Source: Fimbriimonadales bacterium (GTDB lineage: Bacteria; Armatimonadota; Fimbriimonadia; Fimbriimonadales; Fimbriimonadaceae). From it: 41,117 bases of DNA. The stretch covers positions 23,927 to 65,043 of the forward strand of contig JAOACB010000010.1 of NCBI GenBank assembly GCA_026418055.1, given 5' to 3'. Both the position numbers and the translations under genes were made by a program. The notes under the pieces were generated by a model. That model had not been told where the DNA came from, made no database searches, and saw nothing but the letters and a program-made list of their open reading frames with translations. Positions 1 to 9,492 of this stretch are shown in pieces; the stretch's first letter is position 1, and each line of letters begins with the position of its first letter.

Positions 1-2
1 GA

Positions 3-503
3 CACCCGTGGGAGACCGGACGGGCTCCCGAGTTCGTGTACCACGCGGGAGTCGTGTCCACCGACCGTCCCCTGCGCAAGGGCGCCCGTGGCTCCGACCG
101 GACCATCCCGCGGGGAGAGATCCGACCCTCCGGCGAGAACGCGCAGCCGATCCTCGAGGCACTGGCAACCGGCCAGCCGCGCGAGATCGACGCCGTGAAC
201 GTGCCCAACCGGGGATTCATCCCGAATCTGCCCGAGGGCACGGTGGTGGAGGTGCCAGCGGTGGCTGACGGCGAGGGGGTGCACCCCAAGACGACGAGCG
301 CGCTGCCCGAGGCGGTGGCGGCGATCCTGCGCACCCAGGCCTCGATCCAGAGGCTGCTGGTGGAGGCGTTCCAAGAGGGCTCCAAGGCGAAGCTGCTGCA
401 GGCCGTGCTGCTGGAGCCGACCGTCGATTCCTACAGGCGTGCGGTGGCGATGATGGATGAGATGCTTCGCCTGCAGAGGGACATCCTGCCACCGTTGGAG
501 TGA
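3..503 (+). CDS. Glycoside hydrolase family 4 enzyme, C-terminal part (5' truncated by window)
   Basis: The frame is open from base 3 and ends with TGA at 501-503, so only the last ~166 residues are present. The segment VNVPNRGFIPNLPEGTVVEV followed by a helical stretch (LPEAVAAILRTQASIQRLLVEA) and LLQAVLLEPTVDSY is the typical C-terminal part of family 4 glycosidases (alpha-galactosidase, alpha-glucosidase or alpha-glucuronidase type). These are NAD- and metal-dependent cytoplasmic enzymes. The NAD-binding N-terminal domain and the catalytic residues lie outside the window, so the substrate cannot be told. The stop is 3 bases before the TTG start of a ROK sugar kinase, which fits release of a sugar and then its phosphorylation in one operon. 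Confidence 0.85.
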   Translation, partial: HPWETGRAPEFVYHAGVVSTDRPLRKGARGSDRTIPRGEIRPSGENAQPILEALATGQPREIDAVNVPNRGFIPNLPEGTVVEVPAVADGEGVHPKTTSALPEAVAAILRTQASIQRLLVEAFQEGSKAKLLQAVLLEPTVDSYRRAVAMMDEMLRLQRDILPPLE

Positions 504-506
504 CCG

Positions 507-1355
507 TTGCGGGTGGTAGGGGTAGACATCGGCGGCACGAAGACCGCTCTCTGCCTATGGGAGAACGGCCTCGTGGAGGATCGCGCCATGTTGCCGACCG
601 AAGGATACGCGGCGACGCTCGATCGGGTCGCGGAGTGGGTGCTGGCGCGCCGCCCCGTCGCCGTCGGCGTGGGTTGCCGGGGACCGCTCGACGAGGAGAC
701 CGGCTTCGTCGAGTGCGTCACGCCAACCGACTGGCACGAGCGACCCCTGGGCGGGGACCTGAGCCGCTTGCTCGGTCTGCCGCTTCGGATCGTCAACGAC
801 GCGGACGCGGCCCTGCTGGGGGAGCTCGGCGAGGGAGAGTCGGAGCCGGTCTTGCTGCTCACTCTCGGCACGGGAGTCGGCGGGGCACTCTGGACGGGCG
901 AGGGAAGGTACCGGGGCGCCTTCGGCGAGCATCCCGAGATCGGCCACGTGCCTGTGCTGGAGGATGGACCTCCGTGCGCCTGCGGCCTGCGGGGTTGCCT
1001 CGAGCACGCCCTTTGCCGCGGCGGCTTGCTCCACCAAGCGGATCAGGCGGGCTTCGGCGCGGACGTGGAAGGGTTTCTTCGATCCGGTTGCGAGGGCGCC
1101 TTGCGGCTGCGTCGGGCGGTGGAGCGGGCCGTGGCCCTGTTCGCCCACGCCTACCGTCCCAGCCGCATCGTGTTCGGCGGGGGCGTGGCCGACGAGTTCG
1201 GCGATCTGCTGTTGCCGTTCGGCGAGGTGCCCCGCGACCGATTGCCGTTCCTTCAGAGGCCGCTGGTCCTCGAGCGGGCGAGGCACGGAAACTGGGCTGG
1301 CGCCTACGGCGCCGCGAGGCTCGCGATCGCTGTGGCGGAGGGCAGGCGGCTGTGA
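507..1355 (+). CDS. ROK family sugar kinase (glucokinase-like)
   Basis: This 282-residue protein has the full ROK pattern: phosphate-binding DIGGTKT at residues 7-13, catalytic NDADAALLGE near residue 97, GTGVGGA near 121, HPEIGH near 145 and the zinc motif CACGLRGC at residues 157-164. ROK proteins with these motifs and no N-terminal helix-turn-helix are kinases of glucose or related hexoses (family knowledge); the exact sugar is unknown. The start is TTG at 507, since no ATG or GTG lies nearby in frame and the DIGGTKT motif sits at the usual distance. It is sandwiched between a GH4 glycosidase and pxpB, and its TGA overlaps the GTG of pxpB in a GTGA junction, which suggests translational coupling. 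Confidence 0.9.
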   Translation: MRVVGVDIGGTKTALCLWENGLVEDRAMLPTEGYAATLDRVAEWVLARRPVAVGVGCRGPLDEETGFVECVTPTDWHERPLGGDLSRLLGLPLRIVNDADAALLGELGEGESEPVLLLTLGTGVGGALWTGEGRYRGAFGEHPEIGHVPVLEDGPPCACGLRGCLEHALCRGGLLHQADQAGFGADVEGFLRSGCEGALRLRRAVERAVALFAHAYRPSRIVFGGGVADEFGDLLLPFGEVPRDRLPFLQRPLVLERARHGNWAGAYGAARLAIAVAEGRRL

Positions 1356-2011
1356 GGCTGGTGCGCCTCAGCGAGCGGCTTTGGGTGGTCCGGGACATCG
1401 ATCCTTGGGATCCTCCGGCGTTGGCGGAGGCCGTCCGGCAAGCTGGGTGGCCGGACCTGGAGGAGGCCACCGAGGGACTGGAGTCCGTCGGCCTTTACTT
1501 CCGGGAGCCGTTCGGCAACGCAGGCTCCTTGGAACGGCGGTTGCTCGAGCTGCGACCGGTCGAGCGCGCGCCGGGAGCCGCTTGGCGCATTCCCGTGTGC
1601 TACGAGCTGGGTCTCGATCTGGATTCGGCGGCCGCCGATCTGGGCCTTTCCGTCGACGGGCTCGTCGAGCTGCATGCTCGGCGTCCCTACCGGTGCCTGG
1701 CGGTCGGTTTCAGCCCGGGGTTCCCCTATCTGGGGCCGCTCCCGTCCGAGCTGACCGGTCTCCCCAGGCTCCCAGCGCCCCGTCCGAAGGTGCCCGCGGG
1801 GGCGGTGGGCATCGTGGGAGGCCACACGTGCGTCTATCCCAGCGAGACGCCCGGCGGGTGGAGGATCGTGGGCGTGACTCCTCTGCGCATCGCGAGCTTG
1901 GAGGAGGAGCGGTTCCCCATCCGGCCGGGCGACTCCGTCGAGTTCGAACCGATCGGTCGCGCCGAGTTCCAGCGGCTGGAGGGTCGCAGACTGTGGGAAG
2001 CGTGGACCTGA
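1352..2011 (+). CDS. pxpB: 5-oxoprolinase subunit PxpB (KipI / allophanate hydrolase subunit 1 family)
   Basis: The 219-residue product carries the AHS1/KipI domain over its whole length, including ARRPYRCLAVGFSPGFPYLG, PRLPAPRPKVPAGAVGIVGG and YPSETPGGWRIVG. PxpB works with PxpA and PxpC in the cytoplasm to hydrolyse 5-oxoproline to glutamate using ATP. The GTG start at 1352 overlaps the stop of the ROK kinase by four bases. A longer open frame exists upstream but is only the shadow frame of the kinase. The gene is followed by pxpA (19-base overlap) and pxpC, so all three known subunits are together, in the order B-A-C. Confidence 0.9.
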   Translation: MRLVRLSERLWVVRDIDPWDPPALAEAVRQAGWPDLEEATEGLESVGLYFREPFGNAGSLERRLLELRPVERAPGAAWRIPVCYELGLDLDSAAADLGLSVDGLVELHARRPYRCLAVGFSPGFPYLGPLPSELTGLPRLPAPRPKVPAGAVGIVGGHTCVYPSETPGGWRIVGVTPLRIASLEEERFPIRPGDSVEFEPIGRAEFQRLEGRRLWEAWT

Positions 2012-2667
2012 ACGTCGACGTCGCAGAGGGCTTTCCGTTCGACCGAGAGCTGCTGCGCGTCGCGACCTCGGCGAACGTCGCCTGCGGCGAGCACGCAGGC
2101 TCTACCGAGCTCGCCCGCGAGACCGCCATCCTGTGCAGGGATCTCGGCGTGGTGGTGGGCGCGCACCCGGGCTATCCGGACCGGGCGCGCATGGGTCGGG
2201 AGCCTTGGCCCAGCCCAGCCGCCGCTTGGGACAGCCTCCAGCGGCAGGTCGAGCTCCTGATGACCCTCGGCGCCTGCTACCTCAAACCGCACGGTGCGCT
2301 TTACAACCAGTCGTGCGACCCTGGGCCGGCGGCGGAGCTTCTGGCCAGGCTGGTCGAGAAGTTCCGCCTGCCTTTGATCGGCCTGGCCGCCACCGAGCAC
2401 GAGCGCGTTGCGAGGGAGGTCGGGGTGCCGTTCGCCCGCGAGGGGTTCGCGGATCGCCGCCTGCTCCCGAACGGGCGGCTGGCTCCCCGGTCCGAGCCGG
2501 GTGCCGTCCTCCACCGGGCCGACGAGGTGGTCGCGAACGCGATCAGCCTGGCACCATCCGTCGATGCGATCTGCCTCCACGGGGACACTCCGGGTTGCGT
2601 CGAGCTGGCGCGCGGCGTGCGGCGCGGGCTCGAAGCCGCCGGTTGGAGGATCGAGCCGTGGCTCTGA
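1993..2667 (+). CDS. pxpA: 5-oxoprolinase subunit PxpA (LamB/YcsF family)
   Basis: About 224 residues. The start of the fold, VDLNVDVAEG, and the motifs ANVACGEHAGS, VGAHPGYPD, YLKPHGALYN and CLHGDTPG identify the LamB/YcsF (PxpA) family, the subunit thought to open the 5-oxoproline ring. Two GTG codons (1993 and 2002) are possible starts; both give a product beginning at the conserved DLN segment. Usual family members are about 245-255 residues, so this one is slightly short. The stretch after PGYPD reads RARMGREPW rather than the common GFGRR. The gene overlaps pxpB by 19 bases and pxpC by 10. Confidence 0.9.
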   Translation: MGSVDLNVDVAEGFPFDRELLRVATSANVACGEHAGSTELARETAILCRDLGVVVGAHPGYPDRARMGREPWPSPAAAWDSLQRQVELLMTLGACYLKPHGALYNQSCDPGPAAELLARLVEKFRLPLIGLAATEHERVAREVGVPFAREGFADRRLLPNGRLAPRSEPGAVLHRADEVVANAISLAPSVDAICLHGDTPGCVELARGVRRGLEAAGWRIEPWL

Positions 2668-3470
2668 GGGTGCTCCGCGTGCAGCAGGGCGCGACGTTCC
2701 AGGACCTCGGTCGCCCTGGCTTCCGGCGCTTCGGCGTCCCGCCGGGCGGCGCGTTCGACGCCGCGGCCCTTCGCTGGGGCAACTCGCTGCTCGAGAATCC
2801 CCCTTGGGCCCCTTGCTTGGAGCTGATGCTGACCGGAGGGCTCTTCGAGGCGGAGGAGGACCTCTGGATGGCCGTGGTCGGCGCGCCTTGCCCGGTCCGA
2901 GCGAACGGCGTGGCCACCGAGACCGGCCGACCCTTCCTCCTGCCCAGCGGCGGCACGCTGGAGCTGGGCCTGGCGACGGAGGGCCTGCGCATCCTCCTGT
3001 GCGTGCGCGGCGGCTTCGATGGGCCGCGGATCCTCGGCTCGGTTTCCGGCCACGCCGTGCGGCCCGGAGACCGGTTGCCGATCGGGCGCGAGAAGGGCGG
3101 GCCGTTCGAGGTGGAGCCGCCGCGCTGGAAGGAGCGCCGTCAGGTTCCGATCCACCCCGGTCCGTCGGCGGAGCTCCTGCCCGAATCCAGCCTCAGCCGA
3201 CCGTTCGAGGTCTCGCCGCAGTCCAGCCGCATGGGCGTGCGCCTGGAGGGGCTGGAGGCCCAACCCATCCCCGAGCTGCCGAGCGAGCCGTGCGACGTGG
3301 GAACGGTGCAACGGACGCCGGGCGGCCAGCTGCTGGTGCTGGGGCCGGACGGACCGACCGTGGGTGGATACCCGAAGGTCGGCTTCATCCCGACGGAGCA
3401 CCTGTGGAAGCTCGGGCAGCTGCGACCCGGCGAGACGGTGCGCCTGCTCCCCGCCGGACCGTGGAGCTAG
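2658..3470 (+). CDS. pxpC: 5-oxoprolinase subunit PxpC (KipA / allophanate hydrolase subunit 2 family)
   Basis: The 270-residue AHS2 domain starts with LRVLRVQQGATFQDLGRPGF and includes GVPPGGAFDAAALRWGNSLL, LCVRGGFDGPRILGS, SSRMGVRLEG and LGPDGPTVGGYPKVG, all typical of KipA/PxpC. It is shorter than many relatives (about 300-330). The start is the GTG at 2658, ten bases inside pxpA. It completes the ATP-dependent 5-oxoprolinase. The last codons contain a TAGAAT hexamer (3468-3473) that may serve as the -10 element of the next gene. Confidence 0.9.
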   Translation: MALRVLRVQQGATFQDLGRPGFRRFGVPPGGAFDAAALRWGNSLLENPPWAPCLELMLTGGLFEAEEDLWMAVVGAPCPVRANGVATETGRPFLLPSGGTLELGLATEGLRILLCVRGGFDGPRILGSVSGHAVRPGDRLPIGREKGGPFEVEPPRWKERRQVPIHPGPSAELLPESSLSRPFEVSPQSSRMGVRLEGLEAQPIPELPSEPCDVGTVQRTPGGQLLVLGPDGPTVGGYPKVGFIPTEHLWKLGQLRPGETVRLLPAGPWS

Positions 3471-3481
3471 AATCAGGGCGG

Positions 3482-3949
3482 ATGCGCGGGCGGGTGCGGA
3501 TCGCGATTTTGGATGCGGCCGATCGCAGGATGGGCGCCGCCGTGGCCGCGGTGTTCGCCACCAGCTTCCCGGAGCGGCCGCTGCAGGTGCGCCTGTTCGA
3601 CCCGGAGCCCGAGTTTCTCGATCTGATCGAGCGGCTCTGGAGGCTGCTGCTGCTGATGGAGAAGGCTCCCCACGAGGTTCGGCTGTGCGCGACGGCCGAG
3701 GAGGCGATCGAGGAGGCCCACGCCGTCCTCAGCCTGAAGGAGTGCGCCGAGGGCAACGAGGTGCCGATCCCCGCTGCGGACCAATGGGTGCATTGGCCCA
3801 AGGAGGGGGATCTGCGGTTCTGGCCGCACCAGATCCTGCGCTGGATCCGTCTCGACGAGAACCCGTTCGAGCTGCTGCGGCTGCATGCTCGGACGCCTCT
3901 GCACGGTTGGATCGACGCCGTGGTGTCCAGAGCGGCGCACTCCCGTTGA
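3482..3949 (+). CDS. Hypothetical protein with a Rossmann-like N-terminal segment
   Basis: The 155-residue product is not recognised with confidence. Residues 5-12 (VRIAILDA) look like a first beta strand, followed by DRRMGAAVAAVFA, then a second strand LQVRLFDPEPEFL, a long helix rich in Leu, and HEVRLCATAEEAIEEAHAVL. This strand-helix-strand order with an acidic residue after strand 2 resembles the NAD-binding half of GH4 glycosidases or lactate/malate dehydrogenases, but the GxGxxG loop is replaced by DAADRRMG, so nucleotide binding is doubtful. The C-terminal half is Trp- and His-rich (WVHWPKEGDLRFWPHQILRW). It lies 11 bases after pxpC and abuts the next, convergent gene without any gap. 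Confidence 0.6.
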   Translation: MRGRVRIAILDAADRRMGAAVAAVFATSFPERPLQVRLFDPEPEFLDLIERLWRLLLLMEKAPHEVRLCATAEEAIEEAHAVLSLKECAEGNEVPIPAADQWVHWPKEGDLRFWPHQILRWIRLDENPFELLRLHARTPLHGWIDAVVSRAAHSR

Positions 3950-4414
3950 TCAGGCCGAGTCGTCCACTGCGCGCTCGATGGCCACCAGCCGCCGCCCCAA
4001 GGCGCGGACCCTCGCCCTGCATCCCTTGCGGAGCCTTCGGTACGCCTGCGGCTCGCACCACAGTTCGGTGAGGTGCTGGTCCACCGGCTGCCACAGGGTC
4101 ACGTAGCATCGGCCTCCCAGCAGTTCGGGGTCGCCGTCCTCGAAGATCTCGCCGTCCGAGAACACCGTGCGGCTGACCACGACCCCCTCGACGCGCCGTG
4201 CGAGGAAGCGAGGTCCGATCCCGAAAGCCACCGCCAAACCCGCCGCCAGCGCGGCGAGCCCCGACGCCGCCCCGAGGACGATCTGCGCCTCGCCGAGCCA
4301 CAGGGCACGGAGGTTCGCGGATTCGCTCCGGATCGTGGCGAATCCCGAGTACACGAGCATCGCGGACCCCGCCAGCAGGGTGGCTAGGATCCCCTCGGTG
4401 GTGAAGGAGCGCAT
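3950..4414 (-). CDS. Small membrane protein of unknown function, two predicted TM helices
   Basis: About 154 residues. Two hydrophobic segments stand out: GILATLLAGSAMLVYSGFA near the N-terminus and VLGAASGLAALAAGLAVAFG after a short loop. They are followed by a soluble C-terminal region of about 80 residues (VVSRTVFSDGEIFEDGDPEL and WQPVDQHLTELWCEP). I do not recognise a family. ATG at 4414 gives a product starting MRSFTTEG and is preceded by a GGGAGACC stretch; an in-frame ATG at 4447 would add 11 residues without a visible ribosome-binding site. Its stop codon directly abuts the stop of the convergent upstream gene. It is divergent from glgP. Confidence 0.55.
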   Translation of the reverse strand: MRSFTTEGILATLLAGSAMLVYSGFATIRSESANLRALWLGEAQIVLGAASGLAALAAGLAVAFGIGPRFLARRVEGVVVSRTVFSDGEIFEDGDPELLGGRCYVTLWQPVDQHLTELWCEPQAYRRLRKGCRARVRALGRRLVAIERAVDDSA

Positions 4415-4451
4415 GTGGAGGTCTCCCTCGAAGCTACCCCGCGGCATCGGC

Positions 4452-4457
4452 TAAGAT
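4452..4457 (+). promoter_or_regulatory. Candidate -10 element upstream of glgP
   Basis: TAAGAT lies 27 bases before the ATG of glgP in the short gap between divergent genes. A matching -35 is weak (TCGAAG about 18 bases upstream), so this is only a candidate. Confidence 0.3.
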
Positions 4458-4484
4458 GGGTCTGGCACCCCGAAACGAAAGCCC

Positions 4485-6599
4485 ATGTGGAACCGCATCC
4501 CGACCTCGCCCCAGCCCATGCTCGCCTCCCTGCAGGACCGGACACCGATGGCCCGCGTGCTGGCCAACTACGCGTGGACTTGGTTGCCGCAGTGCCGGCG
4601 CGCGGTGCAAGCCATCGATCCCCTGAGCATCCAGGCGGGCGCGAGTCCGATCCGCCTTCTCGCCAACCCTGGGGTGCAGGCCAGAGTTTGCGCCGACTCC
4701 GAGCTGGTTTCTCTAGCGCGCGAGGCAGACGAGGCCCTGGGCCGCTACCTGGAGGACGTGCCCGAGCCCCCGGCCGGTTGCCGACCCGATCGGCCCGTGG
4801 CGTACTTCTGCGCGGAATACGGCCTCCACGAGTCCTTCCCGCAGTACTGCGGCGGTCTGGGGATCTTGGCGGGCGACCACCTGCGCGAGGCCTCCGACAT
4901 GGGCCTGCCGCTGATCGGCGTGGGCCTGTTCTACCGGCTCGGTTTCTTCCGTCAGGAGCTGGAGCCCGATGGCCGCCAGCAGCACGTGTACGAGCGGTTC
5001 GATCCGCTCGATCACCCTCTGGAGCGTGTGCTCGATCCCCGGACGGGAGTTCCGCTCACCGTGAGCGTGCGCTTCCCGGATCGGGAGGTGGCCGCTGCCG
5101 TGTGGCGCGTGGCGGTCGGCCGCACGCCTCTGCTGCTGCTCGACACGGACCTTCCGCAGAACCGGCCGGGCGATCGGGCGATCACGGCTCAGCTGTACAT
5201 GCTGGGAAGGCGGATGCGCTTCTACCAGGAGTGCGTGCTCGGCATCGGAGGGTTGCGCGCGCTGGAAGCCCTGGGCATCGAGCCCTCGGTGCTGCACATG
5301 AACGAGGGCCACTCGGCGCTGCTGCTGATCGAGCGCCTGGCTCAACGGATCCGCCGGGGCGAGCGTCCCTCGGAGGCCATGGAGGGGGTGAGGACGGAGG
5401 CCGTCCTGACGATCCACACGCCCGTGCCCGCGGGCAACGAGCGCTTCGACGCCAAGCTCGCCGCGGAGCTGCTCGGTCCGACGCTCGAGGAGGCGGGCGT
5501 AGATCCTCGGGCGATCCTTCGGCTGGGCCGCGACGCCGCGAACGACCGGAGAGTGTTCGACATGACCGCCTTCGCGCTGCGCCTCTCCAAAGCCGCCAAC
5601 GGCGTCAGCCTCCTGCACGGGAAGACGGCGGACGCCACCTGGCGCCCCGTCACCGGCAAGCCCGTTGGAGCCGTGACGAACGGCGTCCACCCACCCACCT
5701 GGCTCGGTCCCGAGATGCGCGCGCTCTACGAGGAGCACGGCTACCCCGTGGGCTCTCCGTTGCGGCCGACGCTTCGAGAGCGGACCGGCAAGCGTCCGAG
5801 TTGGGAGGGCTTGAGCTGCTCCGACGCCGAGCTGTGGGCCGCGCACGCCGCGCAGAAGCGCAGGCTGGTGGAGTTCGCGAACGAGAGGCTCCTGCGGCAG
5901 CACGTCAAGCACGGGTGGAGCCCCGAGGAGCTGGAGCAGGTTGGCGGCCTGCTGGATCCGGAAGCCTTCCTCGTGGGCTTCGCGCGGCGGTTCACGCCGT
6001 ACAAACGGCCTTCGCTGCTGTGGTTGGACCCGCGGCGGCTGAGGAGGCTCCTGGAACGGGAGGACGTTTCCGTGCAGATCCTGTTCGCCGGCAAGGCCCA
6101 TCCGGCGGACGGCGAAGGACAGGCGATGGTCGCGGAGATCGTGCGGTTGAGCCGCGAGAGGCGGTGGCGGGGCAGGATCGTGTTTTTGGAGGAGTACGAC
6201 ATGGCCGTCGCGCGCCACTTGGTGCAGGGGGTGGACCTCTGGATCAACAACCCGATCCGCCCCCTCGAGGCGAGCGGCACCAGCGGCATGAAGGCGGCTC
6301 TCAACGGCGTGCCGAACTGCTCGGTGCTCGATGGCTGGTGGGACGAGGGCTTCGAGGGGGACAACGGTTGGGCCGTTGGGGATAGGGAGGCGCCCGCCAG
6401 ACCCCGCAGGCGCGACCGGATGCACGCGGAGGCGCTGTACGAGGCCTTGGAGCGGGCTGCGGCGATGTTCGGGGAAAGGGGGCCTCTGGGCATCCCCGAC
6501 GCGTGGATCCGCATCATGCGCCGCGCGATCGCAACCAGCGCGTGGGCGTTCTCCACGAGGCGCATGCTGGAGGACTACGTCGGAACGATGTACCGGTAG
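4485..6599 (+). CDS. glgP: Alpha-glucan (glycogen/maltodextrin) phosphorylase
   Basis: The 704-residue protein belongs to the GT35 phosphorylases, in the short bacterial/archaeal subgroup. Residues ~20-90 (LANYAWTWLPQCRRAVQAID) match the N-terminal DUF3417-type region; then come VAYFCAEYGLHESFPQYCGG, HMNEGHSALL, HTPVPAGNERF and the PLP site EASGTSGMKAALNG with the cofactor lysine at about residue 603. It releases glucose 1-phosphate from alpha-1,4-glucans in the cytoplasm. ATG at 4485 is the chosen start; the preceding 36 bases form the gap to a divergent membrane-protein gene. It ends 4 bases from the stop of the convergent sirtuin gene, with no clear terminator between them. No other glycogen gene is in the window. 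Confidence 0.92.
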   Translation: MWNRIPTSPQPMLASLQDRTPMARVLANYAWTWLPQCRRAVQAIDPLSIQAGASPIRLLANPGVQARVCADSELVSLAREADEALGRYLEDVPEPPAGCRPDRPVAYFCAEYGLHESFPQYCGGLGILAGDHLREASDMGLPLIGVGLFYRLGFFRQELEPDGRQQHVYERFDPLDHPLERVLDPRTGVPLTVSVRFPDREVAAAVWRVAVGRTPLLLLDTDLPQNRPGDRAITAQLYMLGRRMRFYQECVLGIGGLRALEALGIEPSVLHMNEGHSALLLIERLAQRIRRGERPSEAMEGVRTEAVLTIHTPVPAGNERFDAKLAAELLGPTLEEAGVDPRAILRLGRDAANDRRVFDMTAFALRLSKAANGVSLLHGKTADATWRPVTGKPVGAVTNGVHPPTWLGPEMRALYEEHGYPVGSPLRPTLRERTGKRPSWEGLSCSDAELWAAHAAQKRRLVEFANERLLRQHVKHGWSPEELEQVGGLLDPEAFLVGFARRFTPYKRPSLLWLDPRRLRRLLEREDVSVQILFAGKAHPADGEGQAMVAEIVRLSRERRWRGRIVFLEEYDMAVARHLVQGVDLWINNPIRPLEASGTSGMKAALNGVPNCSVLDGWWDEGFEGDNGWAVGDREAPARPRRRDRMHAEALYEALERAAAMFGERGPLGIPDAWIRIMRRAIATSAWAFSTRRMLEDYVGTMYR

Positions 6600-6603
6600 G
6601 AGC

Positions 6604-7278
6604 TCAGAGGCCGAGCAGTTCGGCGGCCTTGCGCACGCCCGTGGACGCCCTCTCAGGGATCACTCGGACGCCTTGCCGGAGATGGGCCGGCGGATTCGGA
6701 TCGACCAGCACCACTGGGATCTCCGGCGGCAGATCGCTGGCCAGCAGAGCGGCGGGATACACCTGCAGCGACGTCCCGACGATCACCAGCGCCTGGCAAC
6801 CCTCCAGAGCGCGGAAGGCGAGCTCCATGCGAGGCACAGGCTCGCCGAACCACACGACGTTCGGCCGGATCTGCGTGCCGTCCGGCGCGCGATCGCCGAT
6901 CCGCATGTCGCCGGTCCAGGGAACGACGAGGTCGGGGTCGGTGGAGCTGCGGCCCTCCAGAATGCTCCCGTGGAGATGGATCACGTTCGTCGAGCCCGCG
7001 CGCTCGTGCAGGTCGTCGATGTTCTGCGTGACCACGGTCACTCGGTGGCGTGCCTCCCACCGCGCGATCTCGCAATGGCCCTCGTTCGGCTGGGCGGCGA
7101 GCACCGCTCTCCTCCGCTGGTTGTAGAACTCCAGCACCAAGGCGGGGTTGCGCCGGAACGCCTGCGGCGTGGCGACGTCCTCCACGCGGTGGTTCTCCCA
7201 CAGACCGTCGGAGTCGCGGAAGGTCTTCAGGCCGCTCTCGGCGCTGATGCCGGCTCCCGTGAGAGCGACGACGTTCAC
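6604..7278 (-). CDS. cobB: SIR2-family NAD-dependent protein deacylase, zinc-less, class III type
   Basis: The 224-residue sirtuin shows GAGISAESGLKTFRD at residues 8-22, TQNIDDLHERAG near 84-95, the catalytic HLHG (His103), VVWFGEPVP and GTSLQVYPAA. Tyr52 and Arg55 in FYNQRRR match the Tyr-x-x-Arg pair that recognises succinyl/malonyl lysine in SIRT5 and CobB (family knowledge), so desuccinylase activity is likely. The four zinc-binding cysteines usually found between HLHG and the FGE segment are absent; that region has no cysteine at all. The GTG start at 7278 overlaps the TGA of atpC (GTGA), so it is the third gene of an atpD-atpC-sirtuin unit and may act on ATP synthase or central metabolism (inference). 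Confidence 0.88.
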   Translation of the reverse strand: MNVVALTGAGISAESGLKTFRDSDGLWENHRVEDVATPQAFRRNPALVLEFYNQRRRAVLAAQPNEGHCEIARWEARHRVTVVTQNIDDLHERAGSTNVIHLHGSILEGRSSTDPDLVVPWTGDMRIGDRAPDGTQIRPNVVWFGEPVPRMELAFRALEGCQALVIVGTSLQVYPAALLASDLPPEIPVVLVDPNPPAHLRQGVRVIPERASTGVRKAAELLGL

Positions 7279-7694
7279 GCCTTGCCGACGCGCTGAGCGG
7301 CGCGCAGGCGGTTGACGGCCCGCTCCATCTCCTGCACCGCCTCGGCAGGGGTGACGCCGCTGATCTCCCCGCGCAGCGCCTTGCGGGCGTTCTCCAAAGC
7401 CCTCTCTGCCCGCTGCACGTCGATCTCCTGCGCCCTTTCGGCGGCGTCGGCCAGCACGACCATCCGGTCGCCCTGCACCTCGGCGAATCCACCGCTGACC
7501 GAAACGTAGCGACGGTCGCCGGCGGGCGTCTCGTACTCCAACAGGCCCGCCTTGAGCGCGGCGATCAGCGGCATGTGCCCGGCCCAGACGCCGAAGTACC
7601 CGAGGCGGCCGGGAGCGACGACCGAAACGACCTCCTCCTCGACCACGTTGTGGTCGGGAGCGACGATCGACAGATGGAACGACTTGCCCGGCAT
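7275..7694 (-). CDS. atpC: F1Fo ATP synthase epsilon subunit
   Basis: The 139-residue product has the N-terminal beta-sandwich of epsilon (LSIVAPDHNVVEEEVVSVVAP, GHMPLIAALKAGLL, VSVSGGFAEVQGDRMVVLAD) and a helical C-terminal part (ERALENARKAL). It forms part of the F1 central stalk at the cytoplasmic face of the membrane. It starts 10 bases after the stop of atpD. Its stop overlaps the start of a sirtuin gene by four bases. Confidence 0.92.
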   Translation of the reverse strand: MPGKSFHLSIVAPDHNVVEEEVVSVVAPGRLGYFGVWAGHMPLIAALKAGLLEYETPAGDRRYVSVSGGFAEVQGDRMVVLADAAERAQEIDVQRAERALENARKALRGEISGVTPAEAVQEMERAVNRLRAAQRVGKA

Positions 7695-7704
7695 CGCGCC
7701 TTCC

Positions 7705-9492
<1,788 letters not shown>

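Noticed and set aside
4713-6425. 570-codon open frame antisense to glgP
   Set aside because: It lies entirely inside a well-identified phosphorylase, is His/Arg/Pro-rich without any domain, and long antisense frames are expected in GC-rich DNA.
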